Shown: positions 7,352 through 16,557 of the stretch, in pieces
How positions within the stretch are numbered: the first letter of the stretch is position 1
How the letters are laid out: every line of letters starts with the position of its first letter
DNA from: Rhodobacter sp.
GTDB taxonomy: Bacteria; Pseudomonadota; Alphaproteobacteria; Rhodobacterales; Rhodobacteraceae
DNA length: 64,000 bases
NCBI GenBank assembly: GCA_020250125.1
Contig: JADCEL010000061.1
Location: 32,325-96,324, forward strand
Direction of reading: 5' to 3'
The notes under the pieces: model-generated
The model's input: only the letters and a program-made list of their open reading frames with translations
Databases searched by the model: none
Told to the model about the DNA's origin: nothing
Program-made: the position numbers and the translations under genes

Positions 7352-8213
7352 CGAGCATGTCAAGACCGCCGCAGATCAGCGGATCGGGTTTGCCGATGAT
7401 CTTTTCGTCTTTGCCCTGATAGTCGAGGGCAAGCAGGATCGACTGGATCGCGGCGATGCGGGCGCGCGGTTTGTCATCGGACCGGATCACGGTCCAGGGG
7501 GTGCGGGGGGAATGGGTGCGCCCCAGCGTCTCGTGGATGGCGCTTGTATAGGCATCCCATTTCTGCAGCCCGTCGACATCGATCTGGCTGAGCTTCCACT
7601 GCTTCAGCGGATCGGATTCGCGGTCAAGCATGCGCTTGAGCTGTTCCGCCCGGCCGACGCTGAACCACAGTTTCAGAAAGACGATGCCCTCATCCACCAG
7701 AACCCCTTCAAAATAGGGCTGCTGGCGGAAGAAATGCTCGCGCTGTCCGGGCGTGCAAAAGCCGAACACAGGTTCGACAATGCCGCGATTGTACCAGCTG
7801 CGGTCAAACAGCACGATCTCGCCCGAGGCGGGCAGCCAATCGGCGTAGCGTTGAAAGTACCATTGCGCCGCCTCGCGTTCGGTGGGCTTGGACAGGGCCA
7901 CCACCGTGGCAAAGCGCGGGTTCAGGTTCTGGCAAACCACGCCGATGGTGCCGCCCTTGCCGGCGCCATCGCGGCCTTCGAACACGACGACAAGGCGCTT
8001 GCCGGTGGCGCGCAGGTCGTTCTGCATCCGCACAAGCTGAATCTGCAGCGCCGCAAGGTGATCTTCATAGTCCTGCTTGTGCAGCTTCTCGCGGTAGGGG
8101 TACCCCCTGGACAGGACATCGTCCTTGTCCGCCTTCTCGATCGCGCGCCGGATGTCCTCGGGGGCGTCGTTCCTGAAGTAGCGGCTGATGGCACCGTCAA
8201 AAGGCAGGTTCAT
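7344..8213 (-). CDS. ppk2: Polyphosphate kinase 2 family protein
   Basis: This 289-residue cytoplasmic enzyme carries the PPK2 core: Walker [10 protein letters not shown] (residues 80-88), the lid-type region [20 protein letters not shown], and Walker B FDRSWYNR (136-143). PPK2 enzymes transfer phosphate between polyphosphate and nucleoside mono- or diphosphates. The single-domain length fits class I (NDP phosphorylation), but class boundaries cannot be settled by eye. The ATG at 8213 gives [13 protein letters not shown]; upstream in-frame extension to 8330 looks non-coding. The stop overlaps the tetR start. Confidence 0.9.
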   Translation of the reverse strand: MNLPFDGAISRYFRNDAPEDIRRAIEKADKDDVLSRGYPYREKLHKQDYEDHLAALQIQLVRMQNDLRATGKRLVVVFEGRDGAGKGGTIGVVCQNLNPRFATVVALSKPTEREAAQWYFQRYADWLPASGEIVLFDRSWYNRGIVEPVFGFCTPGQREHFFRQQPYFEGVLVDEGIVFLKLWFSVGRAEQLKRMLDRESDPLKQWKLSQIDVDGLQKWDAYTSAIHETLGRTHSPRTPWTVIRSDDKPRARIAAIQSILLALDYQGKDEKIIGKPDPLICGGLDMLDV

Positions 8214-8265
8214 CTGGCGTCTCTTTTCCCGGATGTGGTTGGGGGCAGTATGGCGATCAGGGCTG

Positions 8266-9216
8266 TCAGCGCAATCGGGCACGCGCCGCCGCCCGGTCGA
8301 TTGCCGCCAGCACCGCGTCCGGATCCGCATGATGCGGCATGTGACCGATGCCGGGCAACAGGGTCAGCGCCGCATCGGGCAGCAGCGTGCTGAGCGGGAT
8401 GGCATGGATGCCGGCGGGCACGATGGTATCGGCGGTGCCGTGCACAATCTCGACCGGCACCGCCAGCCGCGCATAGGCCTGCGACATCTCGACGATAAAC
8501 GGGCGCAATCCGTTGACCTGCCGCGCATTGGTGCCAAGGCTTGCCGGGCGCAAGGTAAGCCCGGCCCCCACATATTCCGCATAGCCCGCAGGCACCGGAT
8601 CGGGCGCAAAGATGCTGGCGATTGTGCCCCGTGTCTGCGACAGGGGCGCAAAAGCCGATACCAGGGGCACCGCCACGGCGCGGCCCAGACGGCCGGATGT
8701 CAGGCTGTACCAGCCGCCAAGCCCGCCTGGCCACGGCATGGTCGCCCCGCCAAGAAGCACCAGCGCGCCGGTGCCATCCGCGTCCTGCAAGGCCCAGGCC
8801 AAGGCAACGGCCCCGCCATAGCTGTGCCCCAGGATCACGGGCCGCTCTGCGCCCAATTGGCGCGCGGCATCGCGCAGGATGCGGGCCTGTCCCTGCGGGC
8901 TGATGCCGGCCTGTCCGGCATCATCCGACCAGCCAAGGCCGGGCCGGTCAAAGACGATGACGCGGCAGCGCACGGCAAGCCGCCGTGCCAGATCGAAGGT
9001 GAAGTCGCGGGTGTTGCCGCTGGCACCGTGGATCAGGACAACATCAGGCCCGGTGCCTGACACATCGGCATGAACGGCCCGTCCGTTTACCCGCAGGATC
9101 GTGCCCGTCGGCGGATAGGCCGCTTCCGCCGCCGCCCTGCGGGCAGAGACACGGCGGCCCACCACGGCGGCACTTCCCCCGATCAGGGCGGCGGCGATGA
9201 AAACACTAGCGGCCAA
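8266..9216 (-). CDS. Alpha/beta-fold hydrolase with N-terminal membrane anchor
   Basis: This 316-residue protein has a hydrophobic N-terminus ([16 protein letters not shown]) followed by an alpha/beta hydrolase domain from about residue 38. The oxyanion motif LIHGASG, nucleophile elbow GHSYGG (Ser132), acid HGTADTIVP (Asp263) and base GIGHMPHH (His292) form a complete catalytic triad. Substrate is unknown. Translation seems to begin at TTG 9216, overlapping the end of metA by 11 bases, so it is likely translated from the metA message. The overlap does not prove a role in methionine synthesis. Confidence 0.85.
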   Translation of the reverse strand: MAASVFIAAALIGGSAAVVGRRVSARRAAAEAAYPPTGTILRVNGRAVHADVSGTGPDVVLIHGASGNTRDFTFDLARRLAVRCRVIVFDRPGLGWSDDAGQAGISPQGQARILRDAARQLGAERPVILGHSYGGAVALAWALQDADGTGALVLLGGATMPWPGGLGGWYSLTSGRLGRAVAVPLVSAFAPLSQTRGTIASIFAPDPVPAGYAEYVGAGLTLRPASLGTNARQVNGLRPFIVEMSQAYARLAVPVEIVHGTADTIVPAGIHAIPLSTLLPDAALTLLPGIGHMPHHADPDAVLAAIDRAAARARLR

Positions 9217-10123
9217 TGTCCGTGATTTCGTAGGGCGTTGACTGATAGATCTCGTTGATCCAGTTGCCGTAGAGAAGATGGGCGTGGCTTCTCCAGCGGT
9301 TCAGCGGCGGTTTTGCGGGATCGTCATCGGGATAATAGTTCTGCGGCACATTGATCGGGGTGCCATTGGCAATGTCGCGGTCGTATTCCTGCTTCAGCGT
9401 GTCGCTGTCGTATTCGAAGTGATTGAAGATATACAGCGCGCGATGCGCCGCATCCTCGATCAGGCAGGGGCCGGCCTGATCCGATGCCAGCAGCGTGACA
9501 AGGCCGGGGCGTGCATCGACCTCGGCCTGGCGCACCTCGGTCCAGCGGCTGACGGGGATGACGAAATCGTCTGAAAACCCGCGCAGCAACGGTGATCCCT
9601 GCACCAGGGTCCGGTGACGGAAACAGCCAAAGGCCTTGGCGGGCAGCCTGTGTTTGGCGATGCCGTGAAAATGCCACAGCATCGCCATGCCGCCCCAGCA
9701 GACAGCGAATGTGGAATGGATGTTCGTCTGGGTCCAGGCCATCACCTGCCGCAATTCGTCCCAATAGGTGACCTCTTCAAACGGCAGATGTTCAATCGGG
9801 GCACCGGTGATGATGAGGCCGTCGAATTTTTCATCGCGGACCGCCTGAAACGGCCGGTAGAATTCCTCCATATGCGCGGCGGCGGTGTTGCGCGACTGGT
9901 GGTCGGACATGCGGATCAGCTGCAGGTCGATCTGCAGCGGCGTGGCCCCGATCAGCCGCGCGAACTGGGTTTCGGTCTGGATCTTCTTCGGCATCAGGTT
10001 GAGCAGGGCGATTTTCAGCGGTCTTATGTCCTGCCGCGCCGCCCGTTCGGGCGACATCACCATGACGCCTTCGTTCCGCAGAACGTCAAAGGCGGGCAGG
10101 GTGGCGGGCAGGGTGATGGGCAT
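9206..10123 (-). CDS. metA: Homoserine O-acyltransferase MetA, predicted acetyl-CoA specific
   Basis: This 305-residue enzyme acylates homoserine, the first committed step of methionine synthesis. The catalytic cysteine is Cys142 in [11 protein letters not shown]. Substrate choice in this family is known to depend on position 111: glutamate favours acetyl-CoA and glycine favours succinyl-CoA. Here the sequence [19 protein letters not shown] places Glu at 111, so homoserine O-acetyltransferase is the better name. A P-loop protein gene lies 29 bases upstream and a hydrolase gene overlaps its 3' end. I looked for a SAM-II riboswitch before the upstream gene and did not see a convincing one. Confidence 0.93.
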   Translation of the reverse strand: MPITLPATLPAFDVLRNEGVMVMSPERAARQDIRPLKIALLNLMPKKIQTETQFARLIGATPLQIDLQLIRMSDHQSRNTAAAHMEEFYRPFQAVRDEKFDGLIITGAPIEHLPFEEVTYWDELRQVMAWTQTNIHSTFAVCWGGMAMLWHFHGIAKHRLPAKAFGCFRHRTLVQGSPLLRGFSDDFVIPVSRWTEVRQAEVDARPGLVTLLASDQAGPCLIEDAAHRALYIFNHFEYDSDTLKQEYDRDIANGTPINVPQNYYPDDDPAKPPLNRWRSHAHLLYGNWINEIYQSTPYEITDIGR

Positions 10124-10152
10124 GGGCGTCTTTCCTGTGGCAAGGGCGTTAC

Positions 10153-11022
10153 TTAGGCGTCTTCGCCGCGCCGCTCAAGGGCGCGGGCGACCAGCGCGGT
10201 GAAACCGGTGGCATCGCGGACCTGTGCCACCCCGTCTGCGGTAACGGTGATCCCCCAGCGCGCCATGGCGGCATAAAGGGGCTGGCGGTGGTCCAGCAGG
10301 CGGGCATAGGCGAAGCGCAGGAAGGCATCGGGGTTGACCCGGTCTTCCGCAATGCCTTCCCGGTTCAGGTAATCTGCCCAGACCGTCTTCAGGAAATCGG
10401 GCCGGTAATAGATCGGCTTCGGCGCACGGTCGAAGCGGCGGATCAGCTCGGCGCGGTGCGCATCGGTTCCCTTGATCCAGACCGGCAGCACCGTGTCTGC
10501 CAGCGTGGTCATGACCGGATCGGCGGGATCGTATGGATCGACCACCTCGCAGATCGATCCACCCGAATCGCAGACGAAATTGCGGTATCCGTAGAGGTCC
10601 AGCGCGCGCTGCACAAAACGCGGCGTGTCAAGCAGGGCCGAGATTTCCGCCTCGCGGTGCTGGGCCTGACGGCGCAGATATTCATCAAAAGGCACGCCCC
10701 CCCGTGCAGGATCGCCCGGTTTGCCCAGATAGGTCGACAGCGGTGCCAGATTGTTGAAGGTGATGTTGGACGCGATACAGACCGAGTCCGTCATCAGCAG
10801 TTCGCGCAACAGCGGAACCTTCATCGCCTCGCGCTTGAAATTGTCGGCGATGTGCTCGCCCATGTAGCGGGTGCCGATGCGGTAATCGATGGAATAGTGA
10901 AACCAGTGATCCTGATCGCGCAGCAAGCTCGCCAGATGCGTCTTGCCAAGGCCGGACATGCCGAACAGCAGCACGCGCTTGTGATCTGCCGCCTGCCAGT
11001 CCTTCGCCGAATGATAGATCAT
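10153..11022 (-). CDS. P-loop ATPase/kinase-like protein upstream of metA, function unknown
   Basis: This 289-residue protein has a clear Walker [19 protein letters not shown], near residue 20, within a fold suggestive of a small P-loop kinase or ATPase. Downstream stretches such as [20 protein letters not shown] and [18 protein letters not shown] look conserved but match no motif I can name. Translation is taken from ATG 11022 ([10 protein letters not shown]); the longer frame to 11133 lacks support. It is followed after 29 bases by metA on the same strand, so a shared transcript is likely. I recall similar ATPase-annotated genes next to metA in Rhodobacteraceae, but no function is established. 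Confidence 0.7.
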   Translation of the reverse strand: MIYHSAKDWQAADHKRVLLFGMSGLGKTHLASLLRDQDHWFHYSIDYRIGTRYMGEHIADNFKREAMKVPLLRELLMTDSVCIASNITFNNLAPLSTYLGKPGDPARGGVPFDEYLRRQAQHREAEISALLDTPRFVQRALDLYGYRNFVCDSGGSICEVVDPYDPADPVMTTLADTVLPVWIKGTDAHRAELIRRFDRAPKPIYYRPDFLKTVWADYLNREGIAEDRVNPDAFLRFAYARLLDHRQPLYAAMARWGITVTADGVAQVRDATGFTALVARALERRGEDA

Positions 11023-11350
11023 GTGCCTGTCTCTTTGCCTGACGGCGGCTTGGTAGCGAAGGGGGCGGGGAAACTCACGCGGAATCTTTGCGGGGCAGCA
11101 GGCACCCGTCGATGACCGGCAGGCCAGGGGCATCAGGGCGAAGCCCTGCCGCCGCGCGCCTGTGCGGGCCTTGCCCTGATGCCGGTGCCGTCCATGGACC
11201 CGGCGAAGCGGGCAGGCGCAGGTTGACGCCCCGCCATATGGTCCGGCACGGCTGCCTCAGCGTGACCGGTTGCGCAACCGGCACGGCTTCCGGCACCGGC
11301 GCGCGATGCACCTTCGGGCCGCAGAAGCCGCGCGGTTGCACCCGGCCATT
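11023..11350. other. Gene-free region with two inverted repeats
   Basis: No convincing gene is seen in these 328 bases between the P-loop gene and the alcohol dehydrogenase gene, both on the minus strand. It holds a perfect 16-bp palindrome CCGGTTGCGCAACCGG at 11266-11281 and an 11-bp inverted repeat (GGCATCAGGGC at 11129-11139, GCCCTGATGCC at 11173-11183, 33-base loop). It should contain the terminator of the dehydrogenase gene and the promoter of the P-loop-metA operon, but no clean promoter hexamers stand out. Confidence 0.5.
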
Positions 11351-12379
11351 CTACCCGGGCGCGGCGGCTGACCCGGCGTCATGATGGCCCGGAACGACAA
11401 GAACCTTGACCTCGCCCGGACGGGCGGGGGCGCGCACGGCATCCGGCAGTTCGGCCAGCGGGATGCAGCGCGAAATCAGCGCATCAACCTTGATGCGGCC
11501 CGCGCCGATCAGGGCCACGGCGCGGGCCTGGGTGAAGGGGTTCAGAAAGGCGGAATGAAGGGCAACTTCGCGCAGCAGCAGGTCAAGCGGTTCGATCGCA
11601 ACCGTGGTACCGGCGGGCAGCACGCCCAGCAACACCGCACGGCCGCCGCGCCGGGTCAGCCGGGGGGCCGCAGCGACGGTTTCGGGAACGCCTGCGCATT
11701 CCATGACAAGTTCGGCCCCGCCGGGCCATATCTCCAGCGCCGCCTGCGGGGTGGCGGCCACTGCGGTGGCCCCCAGCGACAGCGCAAGATCGCGCTTTGA
11801 TGCCTGCCGGGTCACCAGCAGCGTCTCCGCCCCGGCGGCGCGGGCCAGCTGCAGGGTCAGCAGGCCGATCACGCCCCCGCCCAGGATGATCACCCGCTCG
11901 CCCGGTTTGGGGCTGCCGATGTCGATGCCATGCAGGCAGCAGGCCAGCGGTTCGCAGAACGCCCCATGGCGCGGATCAAGACCGTCCGGAAGAACAAGGG
12001 CGCGGTGGGCGGGAAACACCGCGAATTCGGCAAAGCCACCGTCGCGGTGTACGCCCACGGCCTGAAGGGCGGTGCAAAGATTGACGCGCCCCTCAAGACA
12101 GGGCGGACAGCGCCCGCAGGCAATGTTGGGGTCGCAGGTGACGGTGCGCCCCAACAGACCGGGGTCTGTGCCGTCGCCCAGGGCGGTGACGGTGCCGGTG
12201 AACTCGTGGCCCAGGGTGACAGGGGGGGTGCAGGGAAACTCTCCCAGGAAAAGATGGCGGTCGGTGCCGCAGATGCCTGCGGCCAGAACCCGGACAAGCA
12301 CCTCGCCGGGCCCGGGCACGGGCACCGGCACCTCGATCAACCGGATGTCGCCTGTGCGCATCAGTCTGGTTGCAAACAT
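11351..12379 (-). CDS. Zinc-dependent alcohol/polyol dehydrogenase (MDR family)
   Basis: This 342-residue enzyme is a medium-chain dehydrogenase of the sorbitol/threonine dehydrogenase type. Catalytic zinc ligands are visible at Cys37 (AGICGTDRH) and His58-Glu59 (TLGHEF); structural zinc ligands are Cys88, Cys91, Cys94 and Cys102 in ACGRCPPCLEGRVNLC. The NAD(P)-binding glycine motif is VIILGGGVIGLL. The reaction is oxidation of a secondary alcohol on a sugar or polyol; the substrate is not clear. I start at ATG 12379 (MFATRLMRTGDIRLIEVPVP). The upstream stretch looks like decayed minus-strand coding sequence, so it may be the survivor of a larger sugar operon. Confidence 0.88.
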   Translation of the reverse strand: MFATRLMRTGDIRLIEVPVPVPGPGEVLVRVLAAGICGTDRHLFLGEFPCTPPVTLGHEFTGTVTALGDGTDPGLLGRTVTCDPNIACGRCPPCLEGRVNLCTALQAVGVHRDGGFAEFAVFPAHRALVLPDGLDPRHGAFCEPLACCLHGIDIGSPKPGERVIILGGGVIGLLTLQLARAAGAETLLVTRQASKRDLALSLGATAVAATPQAALEIWPGGAELVMECAGVPETVAAAPRLTRRGGRAVLLGVLPAGTTVAIEPLDLLLREVALHSAFLNPFTQARAVALIGAGRIKVDALISRCIPLAELPDAVRAPARPGEVKVLVVPGHHDAGSAAAPG

Positions 12380-13243
12380 GCTGTCCCCCCTGTTGCCTGC
12401 AAGGGCAGACTGGCACAGGCCCCCCGCGTCAGGCAATGGCGGGAATTGGCGGCGCGGCCTGCGGCAGGCCCTCCTTGCTGAAGATTGCGACGTCTGTGGC
12501 GATCTGTGCCGCTGCACGTCCCCGGACGGATCGCGCCCCAGGCACCGGATACCCAAGGCAGGCGGCCCGGTCACGGAACCGCTTTTGCCCGGCCCGGCCA
12601 GGGCTGCCCGGCAGGGCGGTGACATGGCCCCAAGGCGGCCCGCTTCGGTTTGCATGCGGCGGAGATACCCGGTCAGAAGCCGCGCGACCGGCGCGGCATC
12701 CTGTGAGGTGGCACAGCACAGCCTGCCGGTCAGACAGATCGGCCCTATCCCGGTCGTCAATACCGCCAAAGTCCCGCACTGGCTTCGGTGCGGAAAAGAA
12801 CGAATGATAACAGATCGTTATTGACACCTTCCAAGGTCAATCGGCCCAAGGACCCGGTTTCTGGCTGCCAGCCCCGCAAGGGCCGTCAGATGTCGTCGGC
12901 GGGCGTCACGCTGTGGATCGGCAGGCTTGGGAAACCGCGCGGTTCCATCACCCATTCGTGCCCGGGCACCCTCACGCGGTCTGGACAAACCGTGGTCCGG
13001 GTGTTACGGATGACGACAACCCGCAGTGCAAAGGCGGCACATGCCTGTTTTTCATACCCCGTCTGCTGTCCTGCGCCGCGTCCTGCGGACGCGCGGTGCC
13101 TTGGCGTCTTCTGCCGGGCTGGCAGCCTTTGGCCCGTTCTGCGCCCCCGTCCCGGACATCCGGGGGTGGCGGCCTGTGCAGTGCGCCCGACGTCACACTG
13201 TGGGCAGCGACAGCCGTGCCATTCGAACGGTCGCGGCAAGGCC
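12380..13243. other. 864-base region with apparently decayed coding sequence and an operator-like palindrome
   Basis: No intact gene is visible. On the minus strand a frame ending at 12429 with tail QIATDVAIFSKEGLPQAA, and another ending at 12886, have strong third-position GC but no proper starts, as expected for gene remnants. Around 12803-12822 the AT-rich AATGATAACAGATCGTTATT contains ATAAC/GTTAT arms around a 5-base centre, a plausible operator for the minus-strand genes. TTGACA at 12821-12826 lies beside it but lacks a good -10. The plus strand is open by GC richness but the translation (arginine, proline, cysteine rich) does not look like protein. Confidence 0.4.
12886..13050 (-). pseudogene. 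Probable 3' remnant of an unidentified gene
   Basis: A minus-strand frame ends at 12886 with LRVVVIRNTRTTV, a GHEWVMEPRGFPSLPIH stretch and PADDI. Nearly every codon in the last 50 ends in G or C, which is how real genes in this window look. Going upstream the frame degrades into low-quality sequence and no start with a ribosome binding site is found. I do not recognise the family. It may be the last piece of a deleted gene between the dehydrogenase and the DUF1566 gene. Confidence 0.35.
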
Positions 13244-14479
13244 ATGAAGCCACTTCTTGCAGTCATCACTCTGTGCGGGTTTTTCCTTGGCGCATCCCAA
13301 TCCGAGGGCTTGGGGGCGGCCGAGGCAGAACCTGCGCATTACCCGGTGGTCGGCACGGGACAGGACAGATGTTACAGCGAACGCGGCGATGCCATCGACT
13401 GCCCGGCGGCGGGGATGTTTCTGTCGGGGCAGGACGCGCAGCATCGCGGCAAGCGGCCCTGGTATCATGATAACGGCGACGGCACCGTTACGGATCAGGT
13501 GACGGGACTGGTCTGGGCAAAGGTGCCAGGCAGTCCGGTGGCGGTCGCCGATCTTGACGGTTTCGCCCATGCCAGCCGTCTTGGCGGCTACGATGACTGG
13601 CGCGTGCCGACGATCCGCGAGCTTTATTCGCTGATCGACTATCGCGGCAGCTATACGGGCGATCCGCGAACCTCGCGGCCCTATATCGACACTGCCGTCT
13701 TCGGTTTCGCCTATGGCACCGGCACGGGCCTCGGCGACGCCGCGCACGGCCCAAGGCCGATCGACGTGCAGGAATGGAGCGCGACATCCTATGTCCGCCG
13801 CACCATGAACGGCGACGAAACCGTCTTCGGCGTCAACTTCGCAGACGGCCGGATCAAGGGCTATCCGGTGATGGACCCGGCCAACCGCATGAAAACGCCG
13901 AACCGGCTTGAGGTGCGGCTGGTTCGCGGCCCGGCCTATGGCCAGAACGATTTCAAGGCGGACAGCGAAACGGTGACCGATCACGCGACGGGCCTTGTCT
14001 GGCAGCGGCGCGACGCGGCAGGGGCGCTGGGCTGGGCGGATGCCCTGGCCTATTGCGACGCACTTTCGCTGGGCGGACGCGGCGACTGGCGGCTGCCGGA
14101 TGCAAAGGAACTGCATTCGATCGTCGACTATTCCCGCGTTCCGGCCATCGATCCGCTGTTCGGTTTGGGCGACGGTCAGGTCTATCTCTGGTCATCAACC
14201 ACGCATCTTGAGGGGCCGCCCCCGGCGTCAGAGCGCAACCGCGCCTTCTCGCACAGCGGCGAGCTTGCGGTCTATGCGGCAATCGGGCCGGCGATGGGTT
14301 ACATGGAAATCCCGCCCGGATCGGGGCAGCGCCGCTGGCTTGACGTTCATGGCGCGGGGGCGATGCGCAGCGACCCCAAGACGGCAAGTCCCGGTGCCTT
14401 CCCCGGGGGTTTCGGCCCGCAGGGCGATGATGTCCGCGGACATCATCACGTCCTTTGCGTCAGCGATCTGGCCGGGTGA
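13244..14479 (+). CDS. Secreted DUF1566 (Lcl C-terminal domain) protein
   Basis: This 411-residue protein starts with a signal peptide (MKPLLAVITLCGFFLGA) and contains two Lcl/DUF1566-like repeats. The first has TVTDQVTGLVWAKV and YDDWRVPTIRELYSLIDYR (about residues 80-130); the second has TVTDHATGLVWQRR and GDWRLPDAKELHSIVDYS (about 245-295). The family resembles C-type-lectin-like or sulfatase-modifying folds and is often extracellular or periplasmic, but has no general function. The start at ATG 13244 follows an AAGG sequence; the frame is open further upstream only because of GC richness. No reverse transcriptase or template repeat of a diversity-generating retroelement is nearby. Confidence 0.8.
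   Translation: MKPLLAVITLCGFFLGASQSEGLGAAEAEPAHYPVVGTGQDRCYSERGDAIDCPAAGMFLSGQDAQHRGKRPWYHDNGDGTVTDQVTGLVWAKVPGSPVAVADLDGFAHASRLGGYDDWRVPTIRELYSLIDYRGSYTGDPRTSRPYIDTAVFGFAYGTGTGLGDAAHGPRPIDVQEWSATSYVRRTMNGDETVFGVNFADGRIKGYPVMDPANRMKTPNRLEVRLVRGPAYGQNDFKADSETVTDHATGLVWQRRDAAGALGWADALAYCDALSLGGRGDWRLPDAKELHSIVDYSRVPAIDPLFGLGDGQVYLWSSTTHLEGPPPASERNRAFSHSGELAVYAAIGPAMGYMEIPPGSGQRRWLDVHGAGAMRSDPKTASPGAFPGGFGPQGDDVRGHHHVLCVSDLAG
14426..14447. repeat. 22-bp perfect palindrome in the 3' end of the DUF1566 gene
   Basis: GATGATGTCCG at 14426-14436 is followed directly by its exact complement CGGACATCATC at 14437-14447. It encodes Asp-Asp-Val-Arg-Gly-His-His-His close to the C-terminus. A perfect 22-bp palindrome is unlikely by chance, though the first half overlaps codons that seem conserved in the family. 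Confidence 0.9.
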
Positions 14480-14801
14480 GGGTGGCCGACCGCACCCGGC
14501 ACGTCGAGCACTGCGCCTGTTGCGTTTCGTGCCGTGGCCTGCGCGCCCCCCGAATTGCCGCCATGGTCTGTTCGGGTCTGTCCGGTTCATCGCCGACCTT
14601 TCGTAACCGTCAAGGCCCAGCCACCGGTGCGGCCGCAGGCCGGAACGGCAAAGCGCCGGATCGCCGATCTGCCCGGCCCGCGATGCCAAGGCGGCGCTGA
14701 CCGCCATCATCCCCCAGCAGTTGCCGTTGCATGTGTTGATGCCGTTCAGGCGGGTATGGTGCAGTCCGGCACAGGCCAGGACAGGCACAAAGGGAAAAGG
14801 A
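14480..14801. other. Gene-free region between convergent genes
   Basis: I see no gene in these 322 bases between the DUF1566 gene and guaA, which converge on it. There is no clear intrinsic terminator. TTGACG occurs on the minus strand (about 14613-14608), but no gene starts after it. I see nothing else in this stretch. Confidence 0.4.
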
Positions 14802-16358
14802 TCATTCCCACTCGATGGTGCCGGGCGGTTTTGAGGTGATGTCATAGGTCACCCGGTTGATGCCGCGCACCTCGTTGATGATCCGCGTTGCGGTTTCCCC
14901 CAGAAAGTCATGGGTGAAGGGATAGTAATCCGCCGTCATCCCGTCCACCGACGTCACCGCCCGCAGCGCGCAGGCATGGTCATAGGTGCGCCCGTCGCCC
15001 ATCACGCCCACGGTCTTGACCGGCAGCAGGGCCACGAAGGCCTGCCAGATCTCGTCATACAGACCATGCCTGCGGATCTGGTCGATGAAAACGGCGTCGG
15101 CCTGGCGCAGGATCGCCAGCTTTTCGCGGGTGACCTCGCCGGGGCAGCGGATGGCAAGGCCGGGGCCGGGAAAGGGATGACGCCCGATGAAGCCCGGCGG
15201 CAGGCCAAGTTCGCGGCCAAGGGCGCGCACCTCGTCCTTGAACAGTTCGCGCAGCGGTTCCACCAGGGTCATGCCCATCTTTTCGGGCAGGCCGCCGACA
15301 TTGTGGTGCGATTTGATGGTGACAGAGGGGCCGCCGGAAAAGCTGACCGATTCGATCACATCCGGATAGAGCGTGCCCTGCGCCAGAAACCGCGCGCCGC
15401 CCACCGATCTGGCATGTTTTTCGAACACCTCGATGAACAGCCGCCCGATGGTCCTGCGCTTGACCTCGGGGTCGCTGACGCCGTCAAGCGCGGCAAGGAA
15501 CAGGTCGGACTCGTCGGCATGGATCAGCGGCATGTTGTAATGGTCGCGGAACATGGTCACGACCTGCCCGGCCTCGTCCTGGCGCAGCAGGCCATGATCG
15601 ACGAAGACGCAAGTCAGCTGATCGCCGATGGCCTCGTGGATCAGCACGGCGGCCACCGAACTGTCGACCCCGCCCGACAGCCCGCAGATCACCTTTTCGC
15701 CGCCCACCTGGGCGCGAATCCTGGCAATTGCGTCGTCGCGGTAGGCACCCATCGTCCAGTCACCGCGAAAGCCGGCAAGGCGGACGAAATTGCCGTAAAG
15801 TTTCGCGCCCTTGGGGGTGTGGTGTACTTCGGGGTGGAACTGCACGGCAAAGAACCGGCGCGCGGGATCGGCGGTGATGGCGAAAGGCGCATTGGGCGAG
15901 GTGCCGTAAACCTGAAATCCGGGCGCGATTTCAGACACATGGTCGCCGTGGCTCATCCAGACCTGTTCGCGGCCCTGGTCAAACCATCCCTCCAGCAGCG
16001 CAAGCCGGTCTGCCGTTGGGGTCACAAAGGCGCGGCCGAACTCTGCGGTGCCCTGCCCGCGTTCCACCTTGCCGCCCAGGCAGTGCATCATCACCTGCTG
16101 GCCATAGCAGATGCCCAGGATCGGCACGCCAAGGTCAAAGACCGACCTCGGGGGCATCGGCGCGCCATCGGCAAAGACCGAGGCAGGCCCGCCCGAGAAG
16201 ATAACCGCCTTTGGCGCAAAGTCTGCCAGGAAGGTGTCCGTCACCTTCTGGAACGGATGAATCTCGCAATACACGCCCAACTCGCGCAGGCGGCGCGCGA
16301 TCAGCTGCGTCACCTGGCTGCCGAAATCGATGATCAGAAGGCGCTCATGCTGGATCAT
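14802..16358 (-). CDS. guaA: GMP synthase (glutamine-hydrolysing)
   Basis: This 518-residue enzyme makes GMP from XMP, ATP and glutamine. The N-terminal class I glutamine amidotransferase has [17 protein letters not shown], the nucleophile in [11 protein letters not shown], and the His-Glu pair in [12 protein letters not shown]. The ATP pyrophosphatase domain carries the P-loop [15 protein letters not shown]. The C-terminal dimerisation domain ends [14 protein letters not shown], the canonical GuaA end. ATG 16358 ([15 protein letters not shown]) is preferred over upstream in-frame starts. It is transcribed divergently from the MttB-family gene. Confidence 0.97.
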   Translation of the reverse strand: MIQHERLLIIDFGSQVTQLIARRLRELGVYCEIHPFQKVTDTFLADFAPKAVIFSGGPASVFADGAPMPPRSVFDLGVPILGICYGQQVMMHCLGGKVERGQGTAEFGRAFVTPTADRLALLEGWFDQGREQVWMSHGDHVSEIAPGFQVYGTSPNAPFAITADPARRFFAVQFHPEVHHTPKGAKLYGNFVRLAGFRGDWTMGAYRDDAIARIRAQVGGEKVICGLSGGVDSSVAAVLIHEAIGDQLTCVFVDHGLLRQDEAGQVVTMFRDHYNMPLIHADESDLFLAALDGVSDPEVKRRTIGRLFIEVFEKHARSVGGARFLAQGTLYPDVIESVSFSGGPSVTIKSHHNVGGLPEKMGMTLVEPLRELFKDEVRALGRELGLPPGFIGRHPFPGPGLAIRCPGEVTREKLAILRQADAVFIDQIRRHGLYDEIWQAFVALLPVKTVGVMGDGRTYDHACALRAVTSVDGMTADYYPFTHDFLGETATRIINEVRGINRVTYDITSKPPGTIEWE

Positions 16359-16557
16359 CTGCGCGGGATAGCGGCAGGGGGGGCACTTCGCAAGGGGGCG
16401 CGGCGCGGGCGGGGGTCTTGCACCACCGGCCCTGACCGGAAGCGACATGGGGCAATGTCGGTTTTGCCCCGCAGGTGACGATTCCGCAGGGCGGGACGGC
16501 CGGGATTGCGGGCATAACCGGCGCAGTTCCCGAAAGACCGGGCACGGAGGATTCCTG

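Noticed and set aside
11023..11130. SAM-II type riboswitch upstream of the ATPase-metA operon
   Set aside because: SAM-II riboswitches often precede metA in alphaproteobacteria, so I looked for the conserved core and pseudoknot. The minus-strand leader does not show it convincingly.
12821..12840. FNR-like site formed by TTGAC and GTCAA
   Set aside because: The half-sites are separated by more than the four bases required, so it is not an FNR box.
12788..13243. N-terminal extension of the DUF1566 protein by about 150 residues
   Set aside because: The frame is open, but the translation is rich in Arg, Pro and Cys with no domain, while ATG 13244 gives a clean signal peptide.
13244..14479. DUF1566 protein as the variable protein of a diversity-generating retroelement
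   Set aside because: No reverse transcriptase, accessory gene or template/variable repeat pair is found nearby.
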